A program made the position numbers and the translations under genes. Below the pieces are notes generated by a model. That model saw only the letters and a program-made list of their open reading frames with translations, was not told the origin of the DNA and searched no databases. This document shows positions 24,036 to 32,519 of a DNA stretch of 64,000 nucleotides, piece by piece (position 1 is the stretch's first letter; each line of letters starts with the position of its first letter). The stretch spans positions 1-64,000 of the forward strand of contig VXRC01000004.1 of NCBI GenBank assembly GCA_009838645.1, written 5' to 3'. This DNA comes from Gemmatimonadota bacterium. Its GTDB lineage: Bacteria > JAAXHH01.

Positions 24036-25406
24036 CTACTTGAGTGTCGCGATCACGCGCTCCCGGACCAGGGCCCGTATGACGTCTCCGAAGGCGTCCA
24101 GCGTCAGCGCGATATCCTCGTCGGTATGGGCGGAGGAGGTGACGCCTCCCGTGTAGGAGACCAGGTCGATGCCGCGCGCGAGCAGCATCTTCTGGAAGGC
24201 GGAGACCACGGGAGCCGGGATCCCCTTGAGTACGTTCACGTCGCGGGTGACCAGTCGTTCACGGTCGGAGGCGCCGCTTCCCGGAAAGGCCTCCAGGTAG
24301 ACGTGGAAGATGGACGCGTCGCCGTAGGCGTAACCGGCCACGCCTTCCTCGCGGAGGATGCTGTCCATGCCATGGCGCAGCCGCTCTGCCAGCCGGTTCG
24401 CCTGTTCCTGGGGCAGACCGGTGGCAACGCGTTTCAAAGTGGCGATGCCGGCGGCGGTGGAGACCGGGTTTGCGTTGAAGGTCCCCAGGTGATGCACCCG
24501 TTCGTACCGGTCCCGGTGGGCGTCGCCGGTATAGTCGAACACTTCCATGATATCGGCGCGGCCCGCGAGCACGCCGCCTGGCATGCCGCCCGCCAGGATC
24601 TTGCCGTGGAAGCTCATGTCCGGTGTGATTCCGGCGTATTCCTGGTAGCCACCCGGTGCGTAGCGGAACCCCGTTATGACCTCGTCGTAGATCAGGAGCA
24701 CGCCGTGGTCCCGGGTCAGATCGCGAAGCCCCTCGTTGAAGGCCACGGTAAGGGGTCCGGTACCCCAGGACGCGCCGGACGGCTCCAGCATGACGGCGGC
24801 GATGTCCCGGTCCTTCTCCAGCACTTCGGCGACGCGGTCGAGGTCCGCCGGGATGACTTCGATCGTATCGAGAACGGCCGGCGGGATGCCTGCCGAGACG
24901 GGCTTGTCGAAGGGGATCATGGCCCCCTTGCCCACGCCGTCGTGCCATCCGCTGAAGTGTCCCTCGAAGCGCAGCACCCTGATCTTGCCGGTGAAGGTCC
25001 GGGCAACGCGAAGCGCGAGCATGCTGCCCTCGGACCCCGAGTTTACGAAGCGCACGCGTTCCGCGCAGGGGACCATCCTCTGGATCAGCTCGGCCCATTC
25101 CAGCTGCATCGGATGGTCGTTGCCGAAATGAAATCCCAGATCGAGGGCGTCGCGCATGGCCCGGCACACTTCCGGTGGCGCGTGCCCCAGCAGCAGCGCG
25201 GCGTTGCCCATGCCGTAGTCGATGTACTCCCGGCCGTCCTCGTCCCGCTTTCGTGAGCCTGCCGCACGGGAAATGTACAAAGGAAGGGGATGGCCCCTGC
25301 GCAGGTCGTGTCCCACCCCGCCGGCCAGTGATTCCAGCGCACGCGAATACAGTTCCTCGGCCCTGGGGCGGGACTTCCTGTACTGCTCGATCGGTTTATC
25401 ACCCAT
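24036..25406 (-). CDS. Class III aminotransferase (glutamate-1-semialdehyde aminomutase-like)
   Basis: This 456-residue fold-type I PLP enzyme is of class III. Landmarks are RFVNSGSEGSMLALRVARTF (phosphate-binding), LLIYDEVITGFRYAPGGYQ (cofactor Asp) and MSFHGKILAGGMPGGVLAG with the PLP lysine at residue 269. It resembles HemL, but its setting in a catabolic cluster with a ceramidase-like hydrolase, an isomerase and PhyH argues for a side-chain amino-group role rather than tetrapyrrole synthesis. The ATG at 25406 follows GAGG at seven bases. An alternative ATG at 25436 overlaps the upstream stop (ATGA) and would imply direct coupling. Confidence 0.88.
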   Translation of the reverse strand: MGDKPIEQYRKSRPRAEELYSRALESLAGGVGHDLRRGHPLPLYISRAAGSRKRDEDGREYIDYGMGNAALLLGHAPPEVCRAMRDALDLGFHFGNDHPMQLEWAELIQRMVPCAERVRFVNSGSEGSMLALRVARTFTGKIRVLRFEGHFSGWHDGVGKGAMIPFDKPVSAGIPPAVLDTIEVIPADLDRVAEVLEKDRDIAAVMLEPSGASWGTGPLTVAFNEGLRDLTRDHGVLLIYDEVITGFRYAPGGYQEYAGITPDMSFHGKILAGGMPGGVLAGRADIMEVFDYTGDAHRDRYERVHHLGTFNANPVSTAAGIATLKRVATGLPQEQANRLAERLRHGMDSILREEGVAGYAYGDASIFHVYLEAFPGSGASDRERLVTRDVNVLKGIPAPVVSAFQKMLLARGIDLVSYTGGVTSSAHTDEDIALTLDAFGDVIRALVRERVIATLK

Positions 25407-25432
25407 CTTCAGTCCTCGCCTTCGCCCGTAGC

Positions 25433-26872
25433 TCATCGCAGCCCGTTGATCAATGTCAGCGTGGCGTCGACGACCCGCTGCTCCGAATCGGGGCGGATGG
25501 CCGTGGGCATGCTGTAGGCCTGGAACAGCAGGTCGGGCACGCCGTACCAGCGCTTGCGGATGTCCCAGCCGCCCGCCGGGAAATCCTCCGCCCTGGGCAG
25601 GTAGCATACGCATCCGTTGGTGTAACCCATGACCAGGGTCTGGGGGAACGGCGATCCGGCCTTGATGGCCAGTCCGGTTTCAAAAAAGGTCTCCGTGCTG
25701 TTCGCGGCCAGGACGATATCGTTGATCCGTATGGCCTGGACCACGACGTCGATCGAGGCGCCGCCGGATTCAACGGCCTCGACGAGCCGGTCGCTCCAGT
25801 CCGCGAACCTCGTGGTTACGAGAAACTCCCATACCTCGCCGCCCTGTGCGCGGACTTTGTCCCGCGCATCGTGGCATTTCGCCCGGATGGCCCGGGCCTC
25901 TTCGGGCGGCGGCAGGTCGATGAACCCGAGCGAAAGGGATTCGTCCGCGGCGGCCAGGCGGGTGCACGCCTCGCCGGTGACCGGCTCCCACGGCCAGACG
26001 GTAATTCGGGACAGCGATCCCATGCGCCGGCGCTCCCCGCGCATCCGGTGGGTGTGGATGGCTGCGGCGGTCTTGACGACTTCGGCGCCCAGCGTGGCCC
26101 CGATGCGGTCTTTCTCGTCCCTGCAGTCGGCTTCCATGCTCAGGCCGCCCCGCGGCATGATGTTCCCGCCGCATCCCTGGAGAAAGAGCGACAGTCCCCC
26201 GATCGCGTGCTCGACCAGGTCCCTGGCCGCGCCCGGGAAATCCGGGGATGCCGCCATGGACCGGGGTCCGACGGTCACCGGGTGGCAGCCATAGGAAAAC
26301 AACGTGGCGATGGGACGGCCTTCCAGGTCGTCCACGCGTAGGACCCCCACGGACGGGTCGGTCGGATGACGGGGTACTTCGCCGAGGAAGACCTCGCCGT
26401 CGGCATCGGTCTCCCGGCGGTATACCCCGACGCGGCAATCGCCCCGCCCCGCGCCGATACGCGCCGCAACCTTCCGTTCGTCCGCTTCCCGAGCCGCATC
26501 CGTGATCCAGCCGCACAGATCCTCCTGGTACCGGGACTGCAGCGCGATCTGTTCGGGTTCATCGGGGAACCACTCCGGCGTGGCGGGCGAGCTGTGGGTG
26601 TGGTTGAGATTGACCATGACGTGGGAGGAGGCGGTTCCCGCCGCTTCGGCGATGCGCGCCCGCAGTCCGTTTATCACGGGCAGGTCCATCCACCCGGTAT
26701 CCGTCGCGACGATCACGACCTTGGTCCTTCCGTCCGAAAGGACCAGCGCCGTGGCCGTCAGATCGCTTTCGATCGACTGGACGAGTCCTTCCCGCGAACT
26801 GAAGCCGAAGGTCCGGATACCCAGTGGAGGGTTGATCACGCGCCGGGCGGCGCCGGCGTAGAGTTCGGGCAT
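25433..26872 (-). CDS. Neutral/alkaline ceramidase-like hydrolase
   Basis: This 479-residue protein resembles the N-terminal catalytic region of neutral/alkaline non-lysosomal ceramidases, zinc amidohydrolases that cleave amide bonds of ceramides; many bacterial members have unknown substrates. YAGAARRVINPPLG, LNHTHSSPATPEW (zinc-ligand His region), LFSYGCHPVTVGP and FLQGCGGNIMPR match the family. It lacks an obvious signal peptide and the C-terminal immunoglobulin-like domain, so it appears cytoplasmic and short-form. It lies six bases after the isomerase stop and overlaps or abuts the class III aminotransferase, so all are one unit. Confidence 0.82.
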   Translation of the reverse strand: MPELYAGAARRVINPPLGIRTFGFSSREGLVQSIESDLTATALVLSDGRTKVVIVATDTGWMDLPVINGLRARIAEAAGTASSHVMVNLNHTHSSPATPEWFPDEPEQIALQSRYQEDLCGWITDAAREADERKVAARIGAGRGDCRVGVYRRETDADGEVFLGEVPRHPTDPSVGVLRVDDLEGRPIATLFSYGCHPVTVGPRSMAASPDFPGAARDLVEHAIGGLSLFLQGCGGNIMPRGGLSMEADCRDEKDRIGATLGAEVVKTAAAIHTHRMRGERRRMGSLSRITVWPWEPVTGEACTRLAAADESLSLGFIDLPPPEEARAIRAKCHDARDKVRAQGGEVWEFLVTTRFADWSDRLVEAVESGGASIDVVVQAIRINDIVLAANSTETFFETGLAIKAGSPFPQTLVMGYTNGCVCYLPRAEDFPAGGWDIRKRWYGVPDLLFQAYSMPTAIRPDSEQRVVDATLTLINGLR

Positions 26873-26878
26873 GTCGCG

Positions 26879-27721
26879 TTACACCGGCACGTGCGGCTGC
26901 ATGAGGTCTTTCGTGAAGATGGTCTCCGTCAGGCAGTCGACCCGGTTGCAGTCGAACCACGTCATGTACACGAACTCGATGGACAGGCAGCCCCGGTAGT
27001 CCAGCGCTTCGAGCCGCCGGGCGATGTCCACGAAATCGATGGTGTTCTCGTCGAGCCGGGACTGCAGTTTCCCGGGCCGCGCCGCGCGGATGTGGAAATG
27101 ATCGGTACGGGCGAGGAGCGGGTGGATCCGATCCTCGGGGATGTACTGCATGACGAAGTGCGAGTAGTCCAGCGTGACCGTGGCCTCCGGCGCACGCTCC
27201 AGCAGGGCCAGCGCCCTTTCCGGCGTGTCGACGACGGACTGGACGTGAGGTTCGAAGCGGACCGTGATGTCCCGCTCGCTGGCCAGATCGGTCAGGTCGT
27301 TCATGGCTTCGACGGCCGTGTCGAGATTCTCCTCGAAGGAGCGGCCCGGATGGTGCGTGCCCGGGCTGATCGTGAATCCCGGTATGCCGACGGCCTCGCA
27401 GAAGCGGATGATCCCCTCGAATGAAGTCCTGTTCCGCTTCCGCACCGCCGGGTCCGGGGCATTGAAGGACCGTTCTTCGAGGGATGCGCCGAACTGCGGA
27501 AAGAAATCGACGGCTTCCAGTTCGTATTTCGCCAGCATCCGGTTGAGGCGGTTCGCATGGCCCAGCGGATCCGCGCCCACTTCGTCAGGCTCCAGGCTGC
27601 ATCGGCCCCGGTCGTGAAACCCGGCGATGTCTACGCCCTTGAAGCCGATGGCCCGGGCCAGCGCCAGCGTGCCCTCCAGGTCGAGATACTCGAAGGAATG
27701 GTTGCTAACGGTCAGGCGCAT
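26879..27721 (-). CDS. Sugar phosphate isomerase/epimerase (xylose-isomerase-like TIM barrel)
   Basis: This 280-residue TIM-barrel protein belongs to the AP-endonuclease-2/xylose-isomerase-like superfamily, with metal-ligand segments in VRFEPHVQSVVDTPERAL, VTLDYSHFVMQYIPEDRI, HFHIRAARPG and LSIEFVYMTWFDCN. It probably isomerises or epimerises a sugar or polyol derivative in the cytoplasm using a divalent metal. The ATG at 27721 follows GGGAG at six bases; a TTG two codons earlier is possible. Its start overlaps the end of the PhyH gene by 17 bases, a sign of tight co-transcription. Confidence 0.85.
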   Translation of the reverse strand: MRLTVSNHSFEYLDLEGTLALARAIGFKGVDIAGFHDRGRCSLEPDEVGADPLGHANRLNRMLAKYELEAVDFFPQFGASLEERSFNAPDPAVRKRNRTSFEGIIRFCEAVGIPGFTISPGTHHPGRSFEENLDTAVEAMNDLTDLASERDITVRFEPHVQSVVDTPERALALLERAPEATVTLDYSHFVMQYIPEDRIHPLLARTDHFHIRAARPGKLQSRLDENTIDFVDIARRLEALDYRGCLSIEFVYMTWFDCNRVDCLTETIFTKDLMQPHVPV

Positions 27722-28493
27722 CGGCAACTCCCAGCAGGTTGTTCCAGCATTTCCACCGAATCTGGCGCTCCTTGTAGTGATCGCTTTGCCCGACGCCGAT
27801 GGGGTTGCCGAAAGACAGGACGTTCTTTGGATCGTCCCGTTTCCCGCCCCAGGCGGTGGGCACGTTCATGGATTCGGGATCGTGGTTCCAGGTCGGCGCC
27901 CGGTTGTCCCGCACCCGCCTGAAAAGGAACTTGATCATGTGGCGTTTGATGGATGTTCGATTGGCCGCGGTACCGTGCCAGAGGTCATAGTGGGTCAGGG
28001 CGAAGGTCCCGGCCCTGACGACCATCGGCACCTGTCCATGGATGTTGGTGTAGGTGGCCATGCGGTCCGTGGGCGCGTTGCGGAACTGCGTGCCCGGGAC
28101 GATGATCGTGGGTCCCATCTCCGGGGTGATGTCGGTGGGATAGAACAGCCCGAGCAGCCGGTCGATGCGGGTATCCCGGCTGTTGGTGCTGTCCTGGTGC
28201 CAGGACATGTGGCCGGTGTGCGGCTGCTTGCAGTGCCAGTGGCGGTGGCCCTGTACCTCGTAGTCCTCGCCGAGCAGGCTGACCAGGGCGCCTTTCACGG
28301 CGGGATGTTCGACCGCCTGCCAGAGCTCCGGCACCTCCTCCGCGATGGCGTCGCCGGGATTGTGGTCCAGTTCGTCCAGCCGGCCGGCGATGCGCTCGTT
28401 GAGTCCCTCGGAAAGATCGAGTTCGAGCAGGTGATAGCCGTTTACGATAAATCCGACCATCTCCATATCCGTGAGCAGATGGGATTTATCCAT
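27705..28493 (-). CDS. Phytanoyl-CoA dioxygenase-like protein (second PhyH)
   Basis: This 262-residue Fe(II)/2-oxoglutarate oxygenase-like protein has iron-ligand candidates His99 and Asp101 in MSWHQDSTNSRD and His173 in DLWHGTAANRTSIKRHM, with a downstream basic residue for 2-oxoglutarate. It is only distantly related to the first PhyH in the window. The ATG at 28493 is fixed by GGAGGAGG six bases upstream; longer frames are Ser/Thr/Arg-rich shadows. It overlaps the 98-residue gene upstream by eight bases and the isomerase downstream by 17. A hydroxylation early in the pathway encoded by this run is the natural inference. Confidence 0.88.
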   Translation of the reverse strand: MDKSHLLTDMEMVGFIVNGYHLLELDLSEGLNERIAGRLDELDHNPGDAIAEEVPELWQAVEHPAVKGALVSLLGEDYEVQGHRHWHCKQPHTGHMSWHQDSTNSRDTRIDRLLGLFYPTDITPEMGPTIIVPGTQFRNAPTDRMATYTNIHGQVPMVVRAGTFALTHYDLWHGTAANRTSIKRHMIKFLFRRVRDNRAPTWNHDPESMNVPTAWGGKRDDPKNVLSFGNPIGVGQSDHYKERQIRWKCWNNLLGVADAPDR

Positions 28494-28782
28494 CCCGGAC
28501 CTCCTCCAGTTTCTGCAAGATGAACTCGTATCCCACGACGTCCAGGTCCCGGTCGTCGATAGGCGCCTGGAGATGGGGAAACTGCACGATCTGCCACCCG
28601 TCGACGAGCGCGTCGTGCACGGTGTTGTAGGGCCAGTCGGGGACGTCCGCCGTGATTTCCACCCGGTAGTCCTTGACGGGTTCAATGGGGGTAAATCCCA
28701 GGATCTCGGAGAATACGCTGGGCGTCCGCGCGTGCAGGTACAGCAACCGCTGCCTTACGCCTGGGTTGGGGGTTGAAGACAT
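28486..28782 (-). CDS. Small conserved-looking protein of unknown function
   Basis: This 98-residue soluble protein has no recognised motif. The sequence is mixed alpha/beta in character, with HARTPSVFSEILGFTPIEPVK near the N-terminus (partly quoted) and VVGYEFILQKLEEV at the C-terminus, and has no signal peptide or membrane segment. It is called a gene because its stop overlaps the well-supported PhyH start by eight bases and its frame has no low-complexity bias. The ATG at 28782 lacks a strong ribosome site. It heads the catabolic run that reaches down to 22845. Confidence 0.6.
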   Translation of the reverse strand: MSSTPNPGVRQRLLYLHARTPSVFSEILGFTPIEPVKDYRVEITADVPDWPYNTVHDALVDGWQIVQFPHLQAPIDDRDLDVVGYEFILQKLEEVRDG

Positions 28783-28940
28783 GTTGGCCTGGACAGTAAT
28801 GATAGTCGATCAGGTTTCGGGGTGCTCGACGTTGTAAAATGACGGATCCGGACGCCGCGTCCAAGGGAATAATGCGGCATGCTATTCGGTTGACAACGTA
28901 GGCGACAACGGGTCCATGTCGTAATTCACGTTCGTCCCCA

Positions 28941-29696
28941 TCACCCACCCCTTCCCGCCGCCCAGGTGGCGAAGTATTCAGGCGCCCAGCGCCTGGCGAC
29001 GTGGAAGTCGTGGCGCTGAGCGGCCGCCAGCGGCGGCGCCGTCTCCGCGTCGATCCAGGCCTCGATGCCGGCCAGTCCGCGGAATTCCAGGATCCAGGCG
29101 TAATCTCCGCGGTCGCTGGCTCCCAACGATTGGAAAACCTCGCCGTGGAAGAGGCCGTGGTCCCGGCTCACCTCCCGCATGCGTCGCCATCTCTCTTCGT
29201 CTTGCTCATCGGAATCGTACGCGTCCGCACCCCGGTGCCGGCCGCCGAAGGCCAGCAGGACGATCGACGAAGGATCGGCCGACAGGGCCGGTATGATGTG
29301 CGGATCGGCGTCGGGGGTCACCGGCGATTCGGCTTTGCGCGGCAACCAGTTAAGGCACTCCGGTTGCCAGCGGCGGGCGAGGGTATAGTCGTAGTGACCG
29401 TAGCGTCCGTATGGTGGTTCCGCCTCGGCCGACATCCAGGCCTCCGCGCCGGCGAGATCCGGAAATTCGATGGTCCAGAACCGCTCCCAGTTTCCACGGG
29501 GCCCCAGCAGCCGGTATCCGTGGATGCCGATCAGGCCGTGACGGTCGGCAACCGACAGCATAAGGTCGACGTGCCGGCGCTCGTAGTCGGTCCGCCGGGC
29601 CTCGTCCAGCTGATGCCATTCCGGCAGACGACCGCCGCGAAAGAGAATGATGACGTTTTCGCCTGGTCCGGTCACGAAAACCCTCCTCTCGGACAA
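28941..29696 (-). CDS. Protein with two copies of a dimeric alpha/beta-barrel-like domain
   Basis: This 251-residue protein is built from two similar halves. Each starts with a beta strand (VIILFRGGR and IVLLAFGGRHRG), has a helical middle with RHGLIGIHGYRLLG or DHGLFHGEVFQSLG, then a strand-helix WTIEFPDLAGAEAWMSAE or WILEFRGLAGIEAWIDAE, and ends YDYTLARRWQPE or HDFHVARRWAPE. This is the look of ferredoxin-like (dimeric alpha-beta-barrel, ABM/YCII-type) domains fused in one chain. No catalytic role is evident. It lies 106 bases downstream of the PfkB gene, after a GC-rich hairpin, and 158 bases from the catabolic run, so it may be an independent unit. Confidence 0.7.
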   Translation of the reverse strand: MSERRVFVTGPGENVIILFRGGRLPEWHQLDEARRTDYERRHVDLMLSVADRHGLIGIHGYRLLGPRGNWERFWTIEFPDLAGAEAWMSAEAEPPYGRYGHYDYTLARRWQPECLNWLPRKAESPVTPDADPHIIPALSADPSSIVLLAFGGRHRGADAYDSDEQDEERWRRMREVSRDHGLFHGEVFQSLGASDRGDYAWILEFRGLAGIEAWIDAETAPPLAAAQRHDFHVARRWAPEYFATWAAGRGG

Positions 29697-29728
29697 GTTG
29701 GACTCATTGCCTGTTCAGGGCGCTCCTT

Positions 29729-29744
29729 CGGGCCGCCAGGCCCG
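29729..29744 (-). terminator. GC-rich hairpin after the PfkB gene
   Basis: CGGGCC (29729-29734) and GGCCCG (29739-29744) form a perfect six-base stem with a four-base loop in the 106-base gap after the PfkB gene. No T-run follows on the minus strand, so it is only a candidate. Confidence 0.4.
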
Positions 29745-29803
29745 ATAGGGAGGAGCAGGCGGACCGTCCTCCCGGCACCAAGTCCAGGCGGAACAAGGTC
29801 CTG

Positions 29804-30724
29804 TCACAAACGGATATCGGAGAACGTTCCGGTATTCGGCAATCCCGCGACGGTGCAGTTCACGCTCGCGACACGATTCGCGAGGCGGGTCGCACCGATC
29901 GGGTCTTTCGTACCCGCATATTCGACGACGAAACCGGCGGCGAAGGCGTCTCCGCAGCCGGTAGTGTCGACTACCTCCCGGGCCGGCTCAGAAGGGATGG
30001 CGATGGCCCTGGTTTCCCGGTCCTTTCGGTAAACCGTGGCGGGACCGAGAGGCCCCCGCGTAATGACGCATACCGAGGGACCGAGCGCTGTAACGGACCG
30101 TCCGAAGGCGATGAAATCATCCACCGTTTCCAGCAGTCCGCCTGGCACGCCGGCGAGCAGACGGGCCTCCACTTCGTTCATCTGAACGACGTCGAACATC
30201 TCGATCCATCGGTGCCAGTCCCCGGGCGCCCGTCTTTGCCGGTAGCCCTCCGCGTCAATGCCGAGACACAGATTGTGCACGTCCAGGTACAGCAAACCGG
30301 TGGCCCTTTCCCGCACGGACGCCATGGTTTCCAGGCTGATATCGTCGCCCACGATGAAATTCACCAGCAGGGCGTCAAGATCGAGAAACGGTTCGATCTG
30401 TTCAAAGGGTATGGGACCGATATGGTTGGTCAGTTGCTCGACTTTCTCCATTTCTTCGTCGTAACGGATCCGGTTCCGGCTGGTACCCGTTCGTGAAACG
30501 CGGACGCCGCGGTTGCTGACGGCGGGGCGCGGATCCAGAATGGCGCGCATGGCGTCGTAACAATCCGTTCCGATGCGGCTGATGGGATACAGTGCGTCGC
30601 CTTCGCCCACGAGGTCGGCCATTACGGTGGTGTTGTACAATATGCCGCCGAGGTCCTGGATCCGGCGGCCGCCGGCCATGAAGATGGTGTCGTGGTTGAT
30701 GAGGCCGATGATGCCAACGCGCAT
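29804..30724 (-). CDS. PfkB-family carbohydrate kinase
   Basis: This 306-residue ribokinase-type kinase has the second PfkB signature VVDTTGCGDAFAAGFVVEY, containing the catalytic Asp and anion-hole Gly-rich turn, near residue 260. The N-terminus (VGIIGLINHDTIF; IQDLGGILYNTTVMADL) fits the substrate lid region. It would phosphorylate a sugar or nucleoside in the cytoplasm. It follows the glycosyltransferase 9 gene by 12 bases, so it could make a phosphorylated precursor for LPS inner-core heptose (compare HldE-type kinases), but this is inference from position only. Confidence 0.85.
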   Translation of the reverse strand: MRVGIIGLINHDTIFMAGGRRIQDLGGILYNTTVMADLVGEGDALYPISRIGTDCYDAMRAILDPRPAVSNRGVRVSRTGTSRNRIRYDEEMEKVEQLTNHIGPIPFEQIEPFLDLDALLVNFIVGDDISLETMASVRERATGLLYLDVHNLCLGIDAEGYRQRRAPGDWHRWIEMFDVVQMNEVEARLLAGVPGGLLETVDDFIAFGRSVTALGPSVCVITRGPLGPATVYRKDRETRAIAIPSEPAREVVDTTGCGDAFAAGFVVEYAGTKDPIGATRLANRVASVNCTVAGLPNTGTFSDIRL

Positions 30725-30736
30725 GTTGTTTCCAGT

Positions 30737-31792
30737 TCAGTCTGCCACGGACGGCCCGTGTTTCCCGGACAGCCCGAGTTGGACGGACACGGCTTCAATC
30801 ACCCGTTCCACGGTAATGCCGCGCATGCAGTCGTGGGTTCCGATGGGACACCGGTTCCCGCCATGGGAACTGCATGGCCGGCAGTCCAGGGGGATCTCGA
30901 CGACCTGGTGCCCCGATCCGTGAGGGACGAACCCAAAAGCGGGTACCGTCGGCCCGAAAAGGGCCACGACGGGCGTATCCATGGCGGCGGCCACGTGGCC
31001 CATCCCCGTGTCGTTTGAAACCACGACGGAGCAACGGGCGGCGAGCGCCGCCGATTGCAGCAGGGTCAACGTGCCGGCCGAGTTCAGCGGGTCGACACCG
31101 GACTCGGCGGCGATATCGGCGCAAAGCGGCCGGTCCCCGGAACTGCCGAAGAGCACGGATCGGTATCCGTATTCTCGGGAGAGACGGCGGATCAGCGCGG
31201 CGTATCGGCCGGGGAGCCACCGCTTGGTCGCCCAGACCGAACCGGGGCTTACGCCGCACAGTGGTTCAGACGGCGCGACGTCCGATTTCCACATCAGCGC
31301 ATCCACCCGCATCCGGTCCTCGACATCCGGGTACAGGGCCGGGCGAATCCCATCCGTATCCACCTCCCATGAAGCCAGAAGAGAGCGGTTTCGGTCGACT
31401 TCGTGGACGGACCGGTAGGGGACTAGGTCCGTCAGGAGCAGCCTGCCTGCGCTTCGATCGAAGCCCACCCGGACGGGAATGCCCGCCAGGAAACCCAGCA
31501 GTGCGCTTCTCACGGATCGGTGGGGGATCAACGCCGCATCGTAGCCGGCGCCGCGCAGCCTACGGGCGAGGCGAAGCAGTTCCAGGGGTCCTTTTTGCGC
31601 GCCATGCTTGTCGTAGACGACGATATCGTCGACGTGGGGATTGTTCCGAAGCAGGTTCGCCGTCTCGGGCCGCACGACGGCGCCGACACGGCCGGCGCCC
31701 AGCCGCGTCCTGGCCGCTTCGAACAAAGGGGTGGACAAAACGAGATCGCCCACGAATGCGGTTTGTATGACAAGTATGCTCAACCCGCTCAA
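30737..31792 (-). CDS. Glycosyltransferase family 9 (LPS heptosyltransferase-like)
   Basis: This 351-residue GT9 enzyme of the WaaF/WaaC type would add heptose from ADP-heptose to the growing LPS core at the inner face of the inner membrane. It shows the opening LSILVIQTAFVGDLVLSTPL, GVSPGSVWATKRWLPGRYAALI (partly quoted), SNDTGMGHVAAAMDTPVVALFGPT and a DCRPCSSHGGNRCPIGTHDCM C-terminal segment with four cysteines typical of heptosyltransferase II-like proteins. No ATG is available: TTG at 31792 has GAGG close upstream, and TTG at 31783 is an alternative. It lies 44 bases from a lipoprotein gene in the LPS gene run. Confidence 0.88.
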   Translation of the reverse strand: MSGLSILVIQTAFVGDLVLSTPLFEAARTRLGAGRVGAVVRPETANLLRNNPHVDDIVVYDKHGAQKGPLELLRLARRLRGAGYDAALIPHRSVRSALLGFLAGIPVRVGFDRSAGRLLLTDLVPYRSVHEVDRNRSLLASWEVDTDGIRPALYPDVEDRMRVDALMWKSDVAPSEPLCGVSPGSVWATKRWLPGRYAALIRRLSREYGYRSVLFGSSGDRPLCADIAAESGVDPLNSAGTLTLLQSAALAARCSVVVSNDTGMGHVAAAMDTPVVALFGPTVPAFGFVPHGSGHQVVEIPLDCRPCSSHGGNRCPIGTHDCMRGITVERVIEAVSVQLGLSGKHGPSVAD

Positions 31793-31836
31793 GATGCCTC
31801 GTCGGAACGCGGACTCAAGGGCCTCGCGCAGTTGTT

Positions 31837-32505
31837 TTACTTTAGCGAACTCAGGAACGCCTGGAACTCGCCATCCGCGCTGAGGACCGTCTTCTCCGGT
31901 CCGGTGAGCTTGACGAACACGTTGCCTTCCGGCGCCTCGATAATGGCGCCAAGCATCCTGTAGCCTGGTTTTTTAACGGTGCCGGATTGGAACATGGGAC
32001 CCATGGAGGCGAGGTACGTCCCCGCCAGGGACACCGTGGTCACGGCCAGGCCGTTGATGGTCGATTTCCGCTCGGCCAGTGACGGCTGACCGCCCGTATC
32101 CGTCTCGAACTGTTCCTGCCAACGCTGCAGGTTCAGGTCTACGCTGCCTCCCTGTCCACGGCCGAAATAGAACACGGCGCACTCGCCCGGTTCGTCGTCC
32201 TCGTCGGCCTTCGGGATCAGATAGGTCGCCATGCGCATCGTGCGGGGTGGCTGCACCTCCCAACGTGGCGGCACGGTCCAGGCGACCCCCGCGGCTGCGC
32301 CCGTTGTCGATTGTTCCTGGGCATTCACCGGTGCCGGGCCAGGGGAGTCCGGACGCTCCGCGACAGCGGGCGCCGCCACCAGCGGCGGAGGATCGGCCGG
32401 CGGTTCCGGCGAACGTGGTTCGGACTGTTCTCCTCCGTTTCCGCAGGCTGCGGAGATACCGAACAGCAATACGACACAAATGGCGATGACCGGGTGGCGT
32501 GGCAT
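31837..32505 (-). CDS. Lipoprotein of unknown function
   Basis: This 222-residue exported protein has a clear lipoprotein signal: hydrophobic VIAICVVLLFGI and a lipobox ISAAC at residue 20, followed by a Pro/Glu/Ala-rich linker of about 45 residues. The folded part (VAWTVPPRWEVQPPRTMRMA onward) contains SLAGTYLASMGPMF and YRMLGAIIEAPEGNVFVKLTGP, resembling secreted domains that bind or sense small molecules, but no family is confidently recognised. AAGGAG precedes the ATG at good spacing. It lies between the acyltransferase and the heptosyltransferase, so an outer-membrane role is plausible. Confidence 0.75.
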   Translation of the reverse strand: MPRHPVIAICVVLLFGISAACGNGGEQSEPRSPEPPADPPPLVAAPAVAERPDSPGPAPVNAQEQSTTGAAAGVAWTVPPRWEVQPPRTMRMATYLIPKADEDDEPGECAVFYFGRGQGGSVDLNLQRWQEQFETDTGGQPSLAERKSTINGLAVTTVSLAGTYLASMGPMFQSGTVKKPGYRMLGAIIEAPEGNVFVKLTGPEKTVLSADGEFQAFLSSLK

Positions 32506-32519
32506 AGAAGAAGTCTCCT

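Noticed and set aside
24036-25406. Assignment as hemL (tetrapyrrole synthesis)
   Set aside because: The fold matches, but the catabolic gene setting and the absence of other heme genes make a biosynthetic name unsafe.
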